The notes below the pieces were generated by a model, which did no database searches, was not told where the DNA came from, and worked only from the letters and a program-made list of their open reading frames with translations. From the NCBI GenBank assembly GCA_018816865.1, contig JAHIUW010000030.1, positions 17,313-81,312 of the forward strand: 64,000 nt of DNA. Direction: 5' to 3'. Made by a program: the position numbers and the translations under genes. This stretch comes from Pseudomonadota bacterium (GTDB taxonomy: Bacteria; Desulfobacterota; Desulfovibrionia; Desulfovibrionales; Desulfovibrionaceae). Shown one piece after another: positions 1 through 9,645 of the stretch (position 1 is the first letter of the stretch; each line of letters begins with the position of its first letter).

Positions 1-1101
1 AGAGAGACAGGCCAGGAACTCGCCGGGCTGCACGTCGGGCAGTTGGCGATCGCGCGCCAAAAAGTCACCGGACTCGCAGATGGGGCCCACCACGTCGGTA
101 TCGCGGGTGGCGCGGCCGGACTCCTTGACCTCAATGATGCGGTGGAACGAGCCGTACAGCGAGGGCCGCACCAGGTCGTTCATGGCCGCGTCGGTGATCA
201 CGAAATGCTTGGACGGCGTGGTCTTGGTGTAGACCACCTCGGTCACCAGGATACCCGCGTTGCCCGCGATGACGCGCCCGGGTTCCAGGATGAGCTTCAG
301 GGGCAGTCCCGTGAGCTTGGCGGACAGGGCCGCACCGAAATCTTTGGGGTGGGGTGGCTCTTCCTCGTCGTAGGTGATGCCCAGGCCCCCGCCCAGGTCC
401 AGGTATTTGATATTGATACCTTTGTTGCAAAGCTTCTCGTAGAAAACCAGAACCTTGTCCAGGGCTTCCAGGAAAGGTTCGATGGTGGTTAGCTGCGAAC
501 CGATGTGGCAGTCGATGCCCACGGGCTCAAGGCCCTTCATGTCGCGCGCGCGTTCATAGGCCTTAAGCGAGCTGTCCATGTCCAGGCCGAACTTGTTCTT
601 CTTCATGCCCGTGGAGATGTAGGGGTGGGTTTTGGGGTCCACATCCGGGTTGATGCGCAGGCTGATCCTGGCGACCTTGCCCATGGACAGAGCCACCTCG
701 TTGATCAGGTCCAGCTCGCCCGTGCTCTCCACGTTGAACATCAGGATGTCGGCCTCCAAGGCCTCCTTGATCTCATGGGCGCGTTTGCCCACGCCGGAAT
801 AGACGATCTTGGACGGGTCCACGCCCGCCTTCATGGCCCGGTGCAGTTCGCCGCCGGAGACGATGTCCATGCCCGCACCCTCGGCGGCCAGCAGACGCAG
901 CAGCGAGATATTGGAATTGGCCTTTACGGAATAGCAGGTCAGGCGGTCCAGCTCTTCAAAGGCCGAATCAAAGGCCTGAAAATGGCGGCGCAGGGTGGCG
1001 GCGGAATAGACGTAGAGCGGGGTGCCATAGTTGTTGGCAAGATCGACCACGCGCACGTCCTCGGCGAACAGATCGCCGTCCTGGTAGTTGAAATGATGCA
1101 T
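1..1101 (-). CDS. lysA: Diaminopimelate decarboxylase (3' end outside window)
   Basis: Catalyses the last step of lysine synthesis, meso-diaminopimelate to L-lysine plus CO2, in the cytoplasm with PLP. The reading frame opens at an ATG at 1101 and runs without a stop off the left edge, giving 367 residues of a family that is usually about 415 long. The PLP lysine lies in YSVKAN (K60). HIGSQL, the glycine-rich DLGGGLG, EPGR and the active-site CESGD all follow in the right order. ACGGAG lies a few bases upstream of the start. It is the last visible gene of a minus-strand run (mutS, lipoprotein, lysA). The aminotransferase DapL of the same pathway is encoded at 10.7 kb. Family assignment is secure. 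Confidence 0.95.
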   Translation of the reverse strand, partial: MHHFNYQDGDLFAEDVRVVDLANNYGTPLYVYSAATLRRHFQAFDSAFEELDRLTCYSVKANSNISLLRLLAAEGAGMDIVSGGELHRAMKAGVDPSKIVYSGVGKRAHEIKEALEADILMFNVESTGELDLINEVALSMGKVARISLRINPDVDPKTHPYISTGMKKNKFGLDMDSSLKAYERARDMKGLEPVGIDCHIGSQLTTIEPFLEALDKVLVFYEKLCNKGINIKYLDLGGGLGITYDEEEPPHPKDFGAALSAKLTGLPLKLILEPGRVIAGNAGILVTEVVYTKTTPSKHFVITDAAMNDLVRPSLYGSFHRIIEVKESGRATRDTDVVGPICESGDFLARDRQLPDVQPGEFLACLS

Positions 1102-1130
1102 CGAAGGCTCCGTCGGGGGAGTTGATTGTT

Positions 1131-1565
1131 CTACGGGGTGCTCATGACCTCGGAGGCCACGGGACGTATGATGCTGTGTCGGTTTTTGATTTCGACCTGC
1201 CAGCGGTAGCCCTCGGGGGCGTCCAGGCCGCAGGCCTGGAAGGACAGGTGGCCCTTGGTCAGCAGGGTGTCGCCCTGGCCGGGGATGTATTCCATGGAGA
1301 CCGTGGGTGTGAACGGGCAGTCGGGGCAGTCCGCTGGCGCGTATCTCAGGTACGCGGCCTCCACGTTCTTCCAGGCGCCGTCAAGGGCCACATCCACGAA
1401 CAGACAGCCGCTGCCCAATGTGCCGCTGGCCTGCAAGATGCTGAAGACGTGTTCGGAATCGCTGGGTTCGGGCCAGGCTTTCTTGCCGCAGCCGGAAATT
1501 GCGAGGGAGACGGCCAGAGCCAGCAGGATCAGCAGCGCGATGCGCCGGGGACGGGCAGGGGTCAT
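1131..1565 (-). CDS. Small lipoprotein of unknown function
   Basis: A 144-residue protein with a basic N-terminus, a hydrophobic stretch and an ISGC lipobox at about residues 23-26, so it is probably exported and lipidated. The mature part contains a CPDC pair and no domain I recognise. Its start is 7 bp after the mutS stop and its end is about 30 bp before lysA, so it is probably co-transcribed with both. Small lipoproteins next to lysA are known in other Gram-negatives (the LptM/YifL type), but this one is much longer and I do not claim homology. Function unknown. Confidence 0.75.
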   Translation of the reverse strand: MTPARPRRIALLILLALAVSLAISGCGKKAWPEPSDSEHVFSILQASGTLGSGCLFVDVALDGAWKNVEAAYLRYAPADCPDCPFTPTVSMEYIPGQGDTLLTKGHLSFQACGLDAPEGYRWQVEIKNRHSIIRPVASEVMSTP

Positions 1566-1572
1566 GACGGTA

Positions 1573-4230
1573 TCAGTCCTTCTTCAGGTTCATGGATTTC
1601 CATGTGTGCAGGAAATTCAATGCCTCAATGGGGGTCAGGCGGTCAACCTCCAGGGACCCGAGTTCCTCGGCAAAGGCCTTGATCTCGGGCGGCAGTTCGG
1701 CCTGTGGAGCAGGGCAGGCGCTGGGTGCACCCAAGCCCGGCAGCATGGACTGCTGAGCTGGCGCGCGTAGGGCCATGAGCGAACGGGTTCCGCCCGCGCG
1801 GGCCTCCAGATCGGTCAGGATCTCCTTGGCGCGGGAGACCACGGAGCGGGGCACTCCCGCCAGCTTGGCGACCTCGATGCCATAACTGCGGTCCGAGGGA
1901 CCGGGCACCATGCGCCGCAAAAACACGATATCACCCCGGTATTCCTTGACCGCGATATTGAAGTTGGCCACGGCAGGAATCTGACCCTCAAGCACGGTCA
2001 GCTCGTGGAAGTGAGTGGCGAACAGGGTGCGCACTCCGCCGTCCCCGCGCGCGGCCAGTTCTTCCACCACGGCCCAGGCCAGGGCCAGACCGTCAAATGT
2101 GGATGTGCCGCGCCCGATCTCATCCAGGATGACCAGGCTGCGCTTGCCTGCCTGACGCAGGATGCGCGCGGTTTCCATCATCTCCACCATAAAGGTGGAC
2201 TGGCCCTGGGCCAGATTGTCCGAGGCGCCCACCCGTGAGAAGATGCGGTCGGTCAGGCCCAGGGTGGCGCTGGCCGCAGGCACGAAACTGCCGATCTGGG
2301 CCATGATGGCGATGATCGCCACCTGGCGCAGCACCGTGGATTTGCCGGCCATGTTCGGGCCGGTGATCAGCAGCACCCGCTTGTCGGCGGTCAGGTTCAG
2401 GTCATTGGGGATGTAGCCCCCGGCACCCTGCACGGCCTCCACCACGGGGTGGCGACCGGATTTGATGCTGATGTCCAGGTCGCCGGTCAGTTCCGGGCGC
2501 GTCCAGTCGTGGCGGCGGGCGGCATGGGCCAGCCCCTGCCAGTAATCCAGGGCGGCCAGACGCTGAGCCATGTCCATGAAGCGATGCCGGGCCGAGGCTA
2601 CGCTCTCGCGCAGTTCGCCAAAAAGCTTGTATTCCAAATCCTTGCGTTTGTCCGAGGCGTGCAGGATGCGATCCTCCAGCTCTTTCAACTGGGGGGTGAT
2701 GAACCGCTCCGCATTGACCAGGGTCTGCTTGCGCTCGAAATGATAGGGGGCCTTGTCCATCTGGGCCTTGGACAACTCGAAGTAGTAGCCGAAGACCTTG
2801 TTGAAGCCGAGCCTCAGTTTGTCCAGGCCGGTGGCTGCGCGCTCCGCCTCAAGCAGTTCCTTGATGCGCGCCTCGCCGTCGTCGGTCAGGTCCATCAATT
2901 CGTCCAGCTCGGGATGATAGCCACGCTTGAACAGCCCGCCCTCGGTGATCAGGTGCGGGGGGCTGTCGGCCAGGGCGCGGGTCAGCAGCTCGGCGTAATC
3001 CTCCAGCCCGTCCCAGCCGGAAAGCAGTTGCTTGGGGGCCGCAGGCAGCTCCGCATCCCCCGCGGCCCTGGCCAGCAGGGCCTTGACCTGGGGTACGGCG
3101 GTCAGGGATTCGCGCAGGGCGATGAAATCCTTTGGTGTGGCGCGATTCAGGAAGATGCGCGTGGCCAGACGCTCCACATCGTAGACCTGGCCCAGCAGCG
3201 TGCGCAGCTCTTCGCGCAGATCCTCCTGCTCCACAAAAAGCGCCACCGCGTCCAGGGTCTTGGCGATGGGCACGATGTCCTTCCAGGGATTGCGCAGGCG
3301 TTCGGCCAACAGGCGCGCGCCCATGGGGGTCATGGTCTGGTTGATGACGCTCCACAGGGTGCCGCGTCCACGTCCGCCGTCCAGGCGGTGGAAGATCTCC
3401 AGGTTGCGCTCGCTGACCTCGTCCAGCAGCAGATGCCGGGACAGATTCAGGGGCTTGAAGGGCGCCAAGGGGACATCCTGGGACTTCTGGGTTTGGCGCA
3501 GGTAGGCCAGGATCGCCCCGCAGGCCTGGGCCAGCTGAGGTTTGTCCGCCAGGTCCAGGGCCTCCAGGTTGGCCACACCCTGGGCTTCGCAGAGGTTGCG
3601 TTCGGCGGCCGTCAGGTCGAAATGGGAGCGGATGGGCAGGCGATTGGTGCGAGCCTCGAACCCGGCATATTCCTTGGGGATGTCGTGCTCGTGCGGGATC
3701 AGGACCTCGCTGGGGCCGATTTTCAGCAGCCACTGCCACAACTGGTCTTCGCGGGTGGCGAACAGGCCCGACCATTCGCCGGTGGAGATGTCGGCCCAGG
3801 CCAAGCCGCCGGCGCCCTTGTCCTTGTCGAAGAAAATGGCGGCCAGATAGTTGGCGGCCTGGGAGCTCAGGTTCTGGTCCTCGACCACGGTGCCGGGGGT
3901 CAGCACCTGGGTGACCTCGCGTTTGACGAGCCCCTTGGCCTCGCGCGGGTCCTCCACTTGGTTGCACACGGCGATCTTGAAGCCCTTGGCCAGGAGTTTG
4001 GCCACATACCCCTCGTAGGAGTGATACGGCATGCCGCACATGGGCACCGGGTTTTCGGCCTGCTTGTTGCGGGAGGTCAGGGTGATCTGCAGCTCGCGCG
4101 CGGCAATCTCGGCGTCCTCGAAGAACATCTCGTAGAAATCGCCCATGCGGTAGAAGAGCAGGCAGTCGGGGTACTCCTCCTTGATGGAGAGGTACTGTTC
4201 AAACATGGGAGTCAGTTTTTTGGTATTCAC
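1573..4230 (-). CDS. mutS: DNA mismatch repair protein MutS
   Basis: Recognises mismatches and small loops in DNA and recruits MutL. At 885 residues it has the normal length for bacterial MutS. The mismatch-reading motif F-Y-E is in MGDFYEMF (F32 to E34). The connector and lever regions follow. The C-terminal ABC-type ATPase has Walker A GPNMAGKST near residues 622-630, then DEIGRGTSTFDG and TLFATHFHELT. A helix-turn-helix region (AKLAGVPRSVVSRAKEIL) lies near the end. It starts 16 bp after the lapB stop and ends 7 bp before a lipoprotein gene, in a minus-strand run. Nothing looks damaged. Confidence 0.98.
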   Translation of the reverse strand: MNTKKLTPMFEQYLSIKEEYPDCLLFYRMGDFYEMFFEDAEIAARELQITLTSRNKQAENPVPMCGMPYHSYEGYVAKLLAKGFKIAVCNQVEDPREAKGLVKREVTQVLTPGTVVEDQNLSSQAANYLAAIFFDKDKGAGGLAWADISTGEWSGLFATREDQLWQWLLKIGPSEVLIPHEHDIPKEYAGFEARTNRLPIRSHFDLTAAERNLCEAQGVANLEALDLADKPQLAQACGAILAYLRQTQKSQDVPLAPFKPLNLSRHLLLDEVSERNLEIFHRLDGGRGRGTLWSVINQTMTPMGARLLAERLRNPWKDIVPIAKTLDAVALFVEQEDLREELRTLLGQVYDVERLATRIFLNRATPKDFIALRESLTAVPQVKALLARAAGDAELPAAPKQLLSGWDGLEDYAELLTRALADSPPHLITEGGLFKRGYHPELDELMDLTDDGEARIKELLEAERAATGLDKLRLGFNKVFGYYFELSKAQMDKAPYHFERKQTLVNAERFITPQLKELEDRILHASDKRKDLEYKLFGELRESVASARHRFMDMAQRLAALDYWQGLAHAARRHDWTRPELTGDLDISIKSGRHPVVEAVQGAGGYIPNDLNLTADKRVLLITGPNMAGKSTVLRQVAIIAIMAQIGSFVPAASATLGLTDRIFSRVGASDNLAQGQSTFMVEMMETARILRQAGKRSLVILDEIGRGTSTFDGLALAWAVVEELAARGDGGVRTLFATHFHELTVLEGQIPAVANFNIAVKEYRGDIVFLRRMVPGPSDRSYGIEVAKLAGVPRSVVSRAKEILTDLEARAGGTRSLMALRAPAQQSMLPGLGAPSACPAPQAELPPEIKAFAEELGSLEVDRLTPIEALNFLHTWKSMNLKKD

Positions 4231-4246
4231 GAAATAAGAGTGAGGG

Positions 4247-5395
4247 TTACTCGTTGATGGTGGTGCGATACTGGATGGAATGCCAGCTGCGGCAACGGGG
4301 GCAGACGAAGAACACGGTCTCGCGTTTCAGGCCGCAACGGCGGCAGACGAAGCGCTTCAGTTCCCGGGCGCGCAGAATGAAGAATTCGAGCTGCTTCCTG
4401 AAGGGTGCGGACAGGGTCTGATCCGTCATGTCCAGAGCCAACAGCTCCAGGCGCGCGGGCCAGAACTCGGGTTTGAGCACCAGGGTCTTTTCCAGCCAAC
4501 GGCGGGATTCCTCGGGATCGAGACGGCAGAGCATCCAGGCTGCGTAGTATTGCAGCAGCAGGTCGGGCTCTTGCTTTTGCAGCACGGGCAGCACCGCGTC
4601 GCAGAATTCGGCCTGGGGGTGATACTGGAAGGGCTTGTCCGTCTCGAAGACCACGTGATCGCCGTAGCGGCGGCGTTTGCTGGCGTCCAGCAGACCTTCG
4701 AGGAGCACAAAGCGCTGGTCCAGGGCCACGCTGGCCATGGCCTTGTCCAGATGCCGCGCCAATTCCAGCCAGTCATCCTGCCTCAAGTCCTGGGTCAGCA
4801 GTTCCAGCCAGGCCTCCAGCGAGCCAGGGAAGACCTTCAGGGCCTTCTTGAGCCACTTGAAGCCCGAAATGTCGTTGTCGTCCGTGAAATGATCTTGGGC
4901 CAGACGCACCATGTAATGGGCCTGGGCCAGTTCGTTGCCCAATTGCCCATAGTAACGCGCCGCGCGCTCAAAATCACTGGAATCGGCGGTGAGCAGGGCC
5001 AGTTCGCTGATGATGCCCACTGTGTCGCCGCCCAGCTTCTTGGCCTCCTCGAAGGCCGCCAGGGCCCGATCCAGGAAACCGCCGCGCTTGAAGTCCTTGC
5101 CCAATTCGAACCAGGTCCGGGCCGCCACCTTGGCGTCCAAGCCCGGGCGCACGATCAGGCTTTGGCGGATCTGCACCGCGCGTTCGATCTCGCCGTGGCT
5201 GCGGTAGAGATTTCCCAGGGCAAGATAGATCTCCACGGCGTCGGGATTGTTGCGCACAACCAGGGACAACTCGGAGATGGCTGCCTGCGTATCCTGGGTG
5301 ACGGGCGCATAGCCGTCGCGGGACCCGGCCGAGCCATGGCCGTTTCCGGACCCCCTGTCCAATCGGCGGGGGAAGAGCGACTTCAAAAAGCTCAT
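4247..5395 (-). CDS. lapB: TPR protein with C-terminal rubredoxin-type metal site, LapB-like
   Basis: A 382-residue protein. Tetratricopeptide-like helices cover most of its length (for example NPDAVEIYLALGNLYRSHGE), and a C-terminal four-cysteine site is formed by C351, C354, C365 and C368 (CRRCG then CPRC). This matches E. coli LapB (YciM), which controls LPS synthesis by adjusting FtsH-dependent LpxC turnover. E. coli LapB has its own N-terminal membrane anchor; here the N-terminus (MSFLKSLFPRRLDRG) is basic with no clear membrane segment, so membrane attachment may come from the upstream LapA-like protein. GGAGGA stands just before the start. Homology is clear; the LpxC role is inferred from the family. 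Confidence 0.85.
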   Translation of the reverse strand: MSFLKSLFPRRLDRGSGNGHGSAGSRDGYAPVTQDTQAAISELSLVVRNNPDAVEIYLALGNLYRSHGEIERAVQIRQSLIVRPGLDAKVAARTWFELGKDFKRGGFLDRALAAFEEAKKLGGDTVGIISELALLTADSSDFERAARYYGQLGNELAQAHYMVRLAQDHFTDDNDISGFKWLKKALKVFPGSLEAWLELLTQDLRQDDWLELARHLDKAMASVALDQRFVLLEGLLDASKRRRYGDHVVFETDKPFQYHPQAEFCDAVLPVLQKQEPDLLLQYYAAWMLCRLDPEESRRWLEKTLVLKPEFWPARLELLALDMTDQTLSAPFRKQLEFFILRARELKRFVCRRCGLKRETVFFVCPRCRSWHSIQYRTTINE

Positions 5396-5413
5396 GCGTC
5401 CTCCGGGAGGGGT

Positions 5414-5767
5414 TTACTCCACGATCTTGGTGGTTTCTGATTCGGCGGAGTAATTTTTATCGTCCAGGGGCAGGTTGCGCAAGGAATTCACTTCCTGCTC
5501 CAGGGAAGCGATCTTCTTGGCCGCCAGGGACAACTCGCGGGACAAGCGGATCTTTTCGCACAGGAAGTACAGGGTGCACAGCAGGCCACCCAGCACGAAC
5601 AGGCTCAACAGGCAGAGGTACACCGGCTGTTCAAGGGCAAAGATGGGGGTTCCGAACAGGTCCATGGACAGGGGCAGGCCCGCATTGAGGCTTTCCATGT
5701 TCTGAGCGAACATGACCATGGACAGGAAGAACAGGGCCAATAACAGCAGCATCTTTACATAACGCAT
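5414..5767 (-). CDS. lapA: LapA-like membrane protein (DUF1049)
   Basis: A 117-residue inner-membrane protein with two hydrophobic segments, at about residues 3-22 and 47-70, followed by a charged coiled-coil tail (KIRLSRELSLAAKKIASLEQEV). The layout is that of LapA, which in E. coli is encoded just before lapB and contributes to LPS regulation. The lapB start lies 18 bp downstream here too. This lapB appears to lack its own membrane anchor, so LapA may be the membrane partner. The HIT-family gene ends 13 bp upstream, so all are likely one transcript. Confidence 0.8.
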   Translation of the reverse strand: MRYVKMLLLLALFFLSMVMFAQNMESLNAGLPLSMDLFGTPIFALEQPVYLCLLSLFVLGGLLCTLYFLCEKIRLSRELSLAAKKIASLEQEVNSLRNLPLDDKNYSAESETTKIVE

Positions 5768-5780
5768 GAAATATCTCCTT

Positions 5781-6281
5781 TTATTTGCCAGTCGTTTCGT
5801 TGAGACGGTCGAAATATGGTTTCAGTGCGGCGTAGGTGGAATCAATGTGCTCGGGCACGACGCGCGTCTCGGACGCGATGGCCATGAACGAGGAATCGCC
5901 CACCCAGCGGGGGACGAGGTGAAAATGAAGGTGTTCCTTGATCCCGGCTCCGGCGGCCTCGCCGATGTTCAGCCCAATGTTCAACCCACCTGGCGAGAAG
6001 CGATCCTGAAGGATTTTAGTTGTTTGGTGCATCAGGTCCATCAGTTCGTGCAGCTCGTCGTTGTCCAGATCCACAAGGTTCATCACATGGCGGTAGGGGC
6101 AAACCATGAGGTGTCCATTATTATAAGGGAAAATATTCATGATGACAAAGGCCTTGCGTCCCCGGTGCAGCACTCGGCGAGCAGTATCCTCATCGCTATG
6201 CTTGGGCAGGCAGAAGGGGCAGGAATCGGCCTTTGGACCTAGAATGTAGTCAAGCCGCCAAGGGGCCCATAGGACTTCCAT
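5781..6281 (-). CDS. HIT-family nucleotide hydrolase
   Basis: A 166-residue cytoplasmic protein carrying the histidine triad H117-L-H119-F-H121-L-V, where the middle histidine is the nucleophile that attacks nucleotide phosphates. An N-terminal CPFC (C21, C24) could bind zinc, as in many bacterial HIT proteins of the Ap4A hydrolase / galactose-1-phosphate uridylyltransferase branch. The natural substrate cannot be told from sequence. It lies in a minus-strand run between a LOG-like gene (22 bp upstream) and lapA (13 bp downstream). Length is normal for the family. Confidence 0.9.
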   Translation of the reverse strand: MEVLWAPWRLDYILGPKADSCPFCLPKHSDEDTARRVLHRGRKAFVIMNIFPYNNGHLMVCPYRHVMNLVDLDNDELHELMDLMHQTTKILQDRFSPGGLNIGLNIGEAAGAGIKEHLHFHLVPRWVGDSSFMAIASETRVVPEHIDSTYAALKPYFDRLNETTGK

Positions 6282-6303
6282 GATGCGATACCTCGTTGAT
6301 GTG

Positions 6304-6771
6304 CTACGCGGATTGTTTCAGGTCCCGGGTCGCCAGTTGGACGGCTTCTTCCGGGCCCGAAGCCGGGATAACCCCCGGAATGACTTTCCAGGTGCCCATG
6401 GCGATGACCGTTCGTTCGGCCTTCAGCGCCAGGGCCACTTCAGAGAGGGTGCCGTAGCCGCCTTCCAGGGCGATGACCAGATCACCGTTCATGACCACGA
6501 GAAGATTGCGCATCTGCCCAAGCCCGGTGACCACAGCCGTCTCGATGTACGGGTTGGCGTCGCCCTGGTCAAGACCCGGAAGGATGCCGATGGTTTGCCC
6601 TCCGGCGTCTCGGGCACCCTGGCAGACCGCCTGCATCACGCCGCCGCGGCCTCCGCAGACCAGTTTCCAGCCCCTGGCGGCGTTGAGTTCACCCAGGCGG
6701 TGGGCCGAGGCGCGGACCGCGTCGTCGCACTCTCCCGCTCCAATGACGGAGATTCTGGGCTGTGAGGTCAT
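6304..6771 (-). CDS. Rossmann-fold LOG-like protein (TIGR00725 type)
   Basis: A 155-residue protein with an N-terminal nucleotide-binding pattern (ISVIGAGECDD), a glycine-rich CGGRGGVMQA and the late EGGYGTLSE (residues 103-111). These resemble the GGRGxGxM and PGGxGTxxE motifs of the LOG (lysine decarboxylase-like phosphoribohydrolase) superfamily. The proline before GG is replaced by glutamate, which is usual in the TIGR00725 subgroup, and activity for that subgroup is not established. It is the first gene of the run leading through the HIT protein to mutS. I would not assign it a cytokinin-type reaction. Confidence 0.8.
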   Translation of the reverse strand: MTSQPRISVIGAGECDDAVRASAHRLGELNAARGWKLVCGGRGGVMQAVCQGARDAGGQTIGILPGLDQGDANPYIETAVVTGLGQMRNLLVVMNGDLVIALEGGYGTLSEVALALKAERTVIAMGTWKVIPGVIPASGPEEAVQLATRDLKQSA

Positions 6772-6868
6772 GCTGTCTCCTTGGGAGAGTCATTGATCCG
6801 GTGCATGGACATCGAAAATGCCACAGGCCCACAAGAAAGGGCAAGGTGCTTGTGCCTACTGAAAAGGC

Positions 6869-9574
6869 CTATCGAGTGCTGCCCTTTTTCGTCCTGGGGT
6901 AGGGTTCCAATCCTATATAAGCAGGATCCTTGACCATTTTTTGGACAAGGGCCAACTGGTCCTCACGGCAGGTGGCCGTGCCGTCCAGCATGGCAGCGCG
7001 GATCTTTTTCAGGATTTCACCGTAGGCAGGGCCCTCGGGCAGCCCGGCCTGTTGCAGATCGCGCCCGCTGATGTCCAGTTCGGCGTTCTTCAGGCGGGTC
7101 AGATACTGTGACAGGTCACGGCGCGTGGATTCCTGTTTGAATTTCGCCATGAAGAACAACACGCCCTCCACGGGCAACGCGTCCAGAATCAGACACAGCC
7201 TGGACAATGATCCCTTGTGGTGCTTCCACATCTTGTAACCGTAGATGGTCTGGTTGAGCTGCTTGCGCAGGGCAATGAGGTCGCCGATCTGTTTGGCCGT
7301 CAGGTTGAAGCGCTGGGCCATGGACAGGGTTTCTTCGTCCTTGGCCCCGTTGGCCAGGGCCATGAAATAGATGAGCCAGGACTGGGGGGCATGGTTCAGG
7401 TACATCATGCGGTACCATTCCAGGACCTTTTCGATCTCCTCCAGCAATTCCTCCTGCGCCGGGGAAAGGCCCAGCAGGGGATGGATGGCGGACAAGAGGT
7501 GCAGGTCGCGCATCTGGCGCAGGCAAGCCAGGGCGGTTTTTTCCTCGAAGATCTGGCACATCTCATTGAACAGGCGACTGCCCGAAAGCTTTTCCATCAT
7601 GCCCAGGCCCAGGGCATTCTTGATCAGCCGTTCGGTCTGCCCGCCGATCTGGAAGGAATAGCGTTGGGCAAAGCGGATGGCGCGCAGGATACGGGTGGGG
7701 TCCTCGACGAAGGACAGGGAATGCAGCACGCGGATCACGCGCTTCTTGATATCCCGCTGGGCACCGAAAAAGTCCACCAGCCGTCCGAATTGACTGTGGT
7801 TGAGCTGCACGGCCAGGGCGTTGATGGTGAAATCCCGGCGGTAAAGGTCCATCTTGATGGAGGACAATTCCACCGTGGGCAGGGCGGCCGGGTACTCGTA
7901 GTATTCAAGCCGGGCCGTGGCCACGTCGATGTGCTGGCCGCCCGGCAAAACCACGACGGCCGTCTGGAACTTGCGATGGGCGCGCACGCGCCCGCCAAGC
8001 CTGTCGCCCAGGGAATGGGCAAAGGCGATGCCGTCGCCCTCGACCACCAGATCCAGATCCAGGTTGGGGGTGTCCAGCAGGATGTCGCGCACAAATCCGC
8101 CCACCGCGTAGATGGACTGCGCGGTTTCGTCGGCCAGCTCCCCGGCCTGGTGCAGGATGTTCACCAGCCCCTTGGGCAGGCGCTCTTTGAGCATGATGCG
8201 GATGTTCCGCTCTCGTGAGCGTTCAGGCATCAAGGATTCGGGGATGCGGGCGGGTTCGTCCACCAGCAGGTTGATCAGATCCGTACGGGTGATGACGCCG
8301 ACGATGTGGCCTTTATCGATGACCGGCACCAGGCGTTGGCCCTGGCCCAGAACAATCTCAATGATCTCATAGAGGCCGGCCTCGGGGCTGACTGAGGCCG
8401 AGGCGCGCATCATGTAGTCCGTGGCCGGGGTGTCCGAAAGTCCGTGCCCCACGGCCTTGTCCGCGATCTGGTGCTCCAGGACGCCGACGAATTCGCCCGT
8501 CTCCATGTCAACAAGAGGCGCGGCTTTCAGGCCATAGCGGTTCATGATCTCCGCGGCTTCGGCCGTGGTCATTTCGCGTTCGATGACGATGGCCGGGCGG
8601 GACATCAGGTCCTGCACGGTGTGCTGCGGGCGGATGTGGGTGGTCAGCAAGGCGAACAGCTCATCCTTGACCTGGGACATGGTGCGGTCCTTGATGCTCG
8701 CGGACGCGGCCGAGGCATGACCGCCGCCGCCAAAGGACGCGCAGATCTGTCCCACGTCCACTTCCGGGCTCTTGGAGCGCGCCACCAGATGCACCCGGTC
8801 GTGCATCCTGCCCAGTGCGAACAGCACATGGATGCTCTCCATGTCCATGACCTTGTGGGCCAGCAGGGCGAAATCGCTGACGTATTCATCGGTGGAGACT
8901 TCGGCGGTCACCACGGGGACCCCGCGGATATTGTGGGTCTTGGCGGATTCCAGCAGGGTGTTGAGCAGCGAGACCTGTTCGGCTGAGAGATCGCGGGTGA
9001 TGAGGTCGGAGATGACCGTGGTGTCCATGCCCTGGGTCAGCAGCCAGGCTGCTGCCGTAAAATCCTGAGGTTTCGTGGAGTTGAATGAAAAAGAGCCGGT
9101 ATCCTCGAAGATGCCCAGGCCGACGATGGTGGCCTCGTCGGGCTTCAGGGTCAGGCCCAGGGACATCATCTCATGGGTCAGGATGGTCGCCGTGGCTCCC
9201 CATTCCTCGACCTTGCCCGCGCTGTGCTGCACATCGTCGTCGGTATCCGGATGGTGGTCGTAGGCATGGATTTCGAGATTCGGGTTGTTGAAGACCTGAT
9301 TGACATGCGGTACGCGGCTTTTCTGGCGCGTATCCACCAGGACCAGGGTTCGTACCGTAGTCAGGTCGATCTCCCGCACGTTGCGGAAGTTGAACATGTA
9401 CATGGCGCTCTGGATGTAGAAATTGCGCAGGTTCTTTTCCTGGCTGCCGGGGAAGACGAGCACCGCTCCGGGGTAAAGCCGACTGGCCGCGATCATGGAC
9501 GCCAGCGAATCAAAATCCGCATTGGCATGGGAGGTGATGATCAGCGGGGCATCGATTTTGACCGGGTTGTTCAT
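6869..9574 (-). CDS. DHH-CBS-poly(A) polymerase fusion, tRNA nucleotidyltransferase family
   Basis: A 901-residue protein in three blocks. Residues about 1-300 are a DHH/DHHA1 phosphoesterase: ITSHANADFDSLAS, then DTRQ, then DHHPDTDDD, then a late glycine-rich GGGGHASAAS. Residues about 310-440 are a pair of CBS domains, which commonly bind adenine nucleotides. From about residue 485 comes a class II nucleotidyltransferase head with GGFVRDILLDTPNLDLDLVV, then the neck and RNA-binding helices. Fusions of this order exist in Desulfovibrionales and Geobacter and are annotated as A-adding or CCA-adding tRNA enzymes; which nucleotides this one adds cannot be read from sequence. The xerD gene ends 71 bp upstream. 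Confidence 0.9.
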   Translation of the reverse strand: MNNPVKIDAPLIITSHANADFDSLASMIAASRLYPGAVLVFPGSQEKNLRNFYIQSAMYMFNFRNVREIDLTTVRTLVLVDTRQKSRVPHVNQVFNNPNLEIHAYDHHPDTDDDVQHSAGKVEEWGATATILTHEMMSLGLTLKPDEATIVGLGIFEDTGSFSFNSTKPQDFTAAAWLLTQGMDTTVISDLITRDLSAEQVSLLNTLLESAKTHNIRGVPVVTAEVSTDEYVSDFALLAHKVMDMESIHVLFALGRMHDRVHLVARSKSPEVDVGQICASFGGGGHASAASASIKDRTMSQVKDELFALLTTHIRPQHTVQDLMSRPAIVIEREMTTAEAAEIMNRYGLKAAPLVDMETGEFVGVLEHQIADKAVGHGLSDTPATDYMMRASASVSPEAGLYEIIEIVLGQGQRLVPVIDKGHIVGVITRTDLINLLVDEPARIPESLMPERSRERNIRIMLKERLPKGLVNILHQAGELADETAQSIYAVGGFVRDILLDTPNLDLDLVVEGDGIAFAHSLGDRLGGRVRAHRKFQTAVVVLPGGQHIDVATARLEYYEYPAALPTVELSSIKMDLYRRDFTINALAVQLNHSQFGRLVDFFGAQRDIKKRVIRVLHSLSFVEDPTRILRAIRFAQRYSFQIGGQTERLIKNALGLGMMEKLSGSRLFNEMCQIFEEKTALACLRQMRDLHLLSAIHPLLGLSPAQEELLEEIEKVLEWYRMMYLNHAPQSWLIYFMALANGAKDEETLSMAQRFNLTAKQIGDLIALRKQLNQTIYGYKMWKHHKGSLSRLCLILDALPVEGVLFFMAKFKQESTRRDLSQYLTRLKNAELDISGRDLQQAGLPEGPAYGEILKKIRAAMLDGTATCREDQLALVQKMVKDPAYIGLEPYPRTKKGSTR

Positions 9575-9645
9575 CTATGAATCCAGTGAGTTGTGACGGT
9601 GGAGAACGCCATAGTTAAAGAAGTGCTTGAGATGTTGCTCGTTGC

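Noticed and set aside
2449..4257. 602-residue open frame antisense to mutS
   Set aside because: Long antisense frames are common in GC-rich genes; no domain, and mutS is certain.
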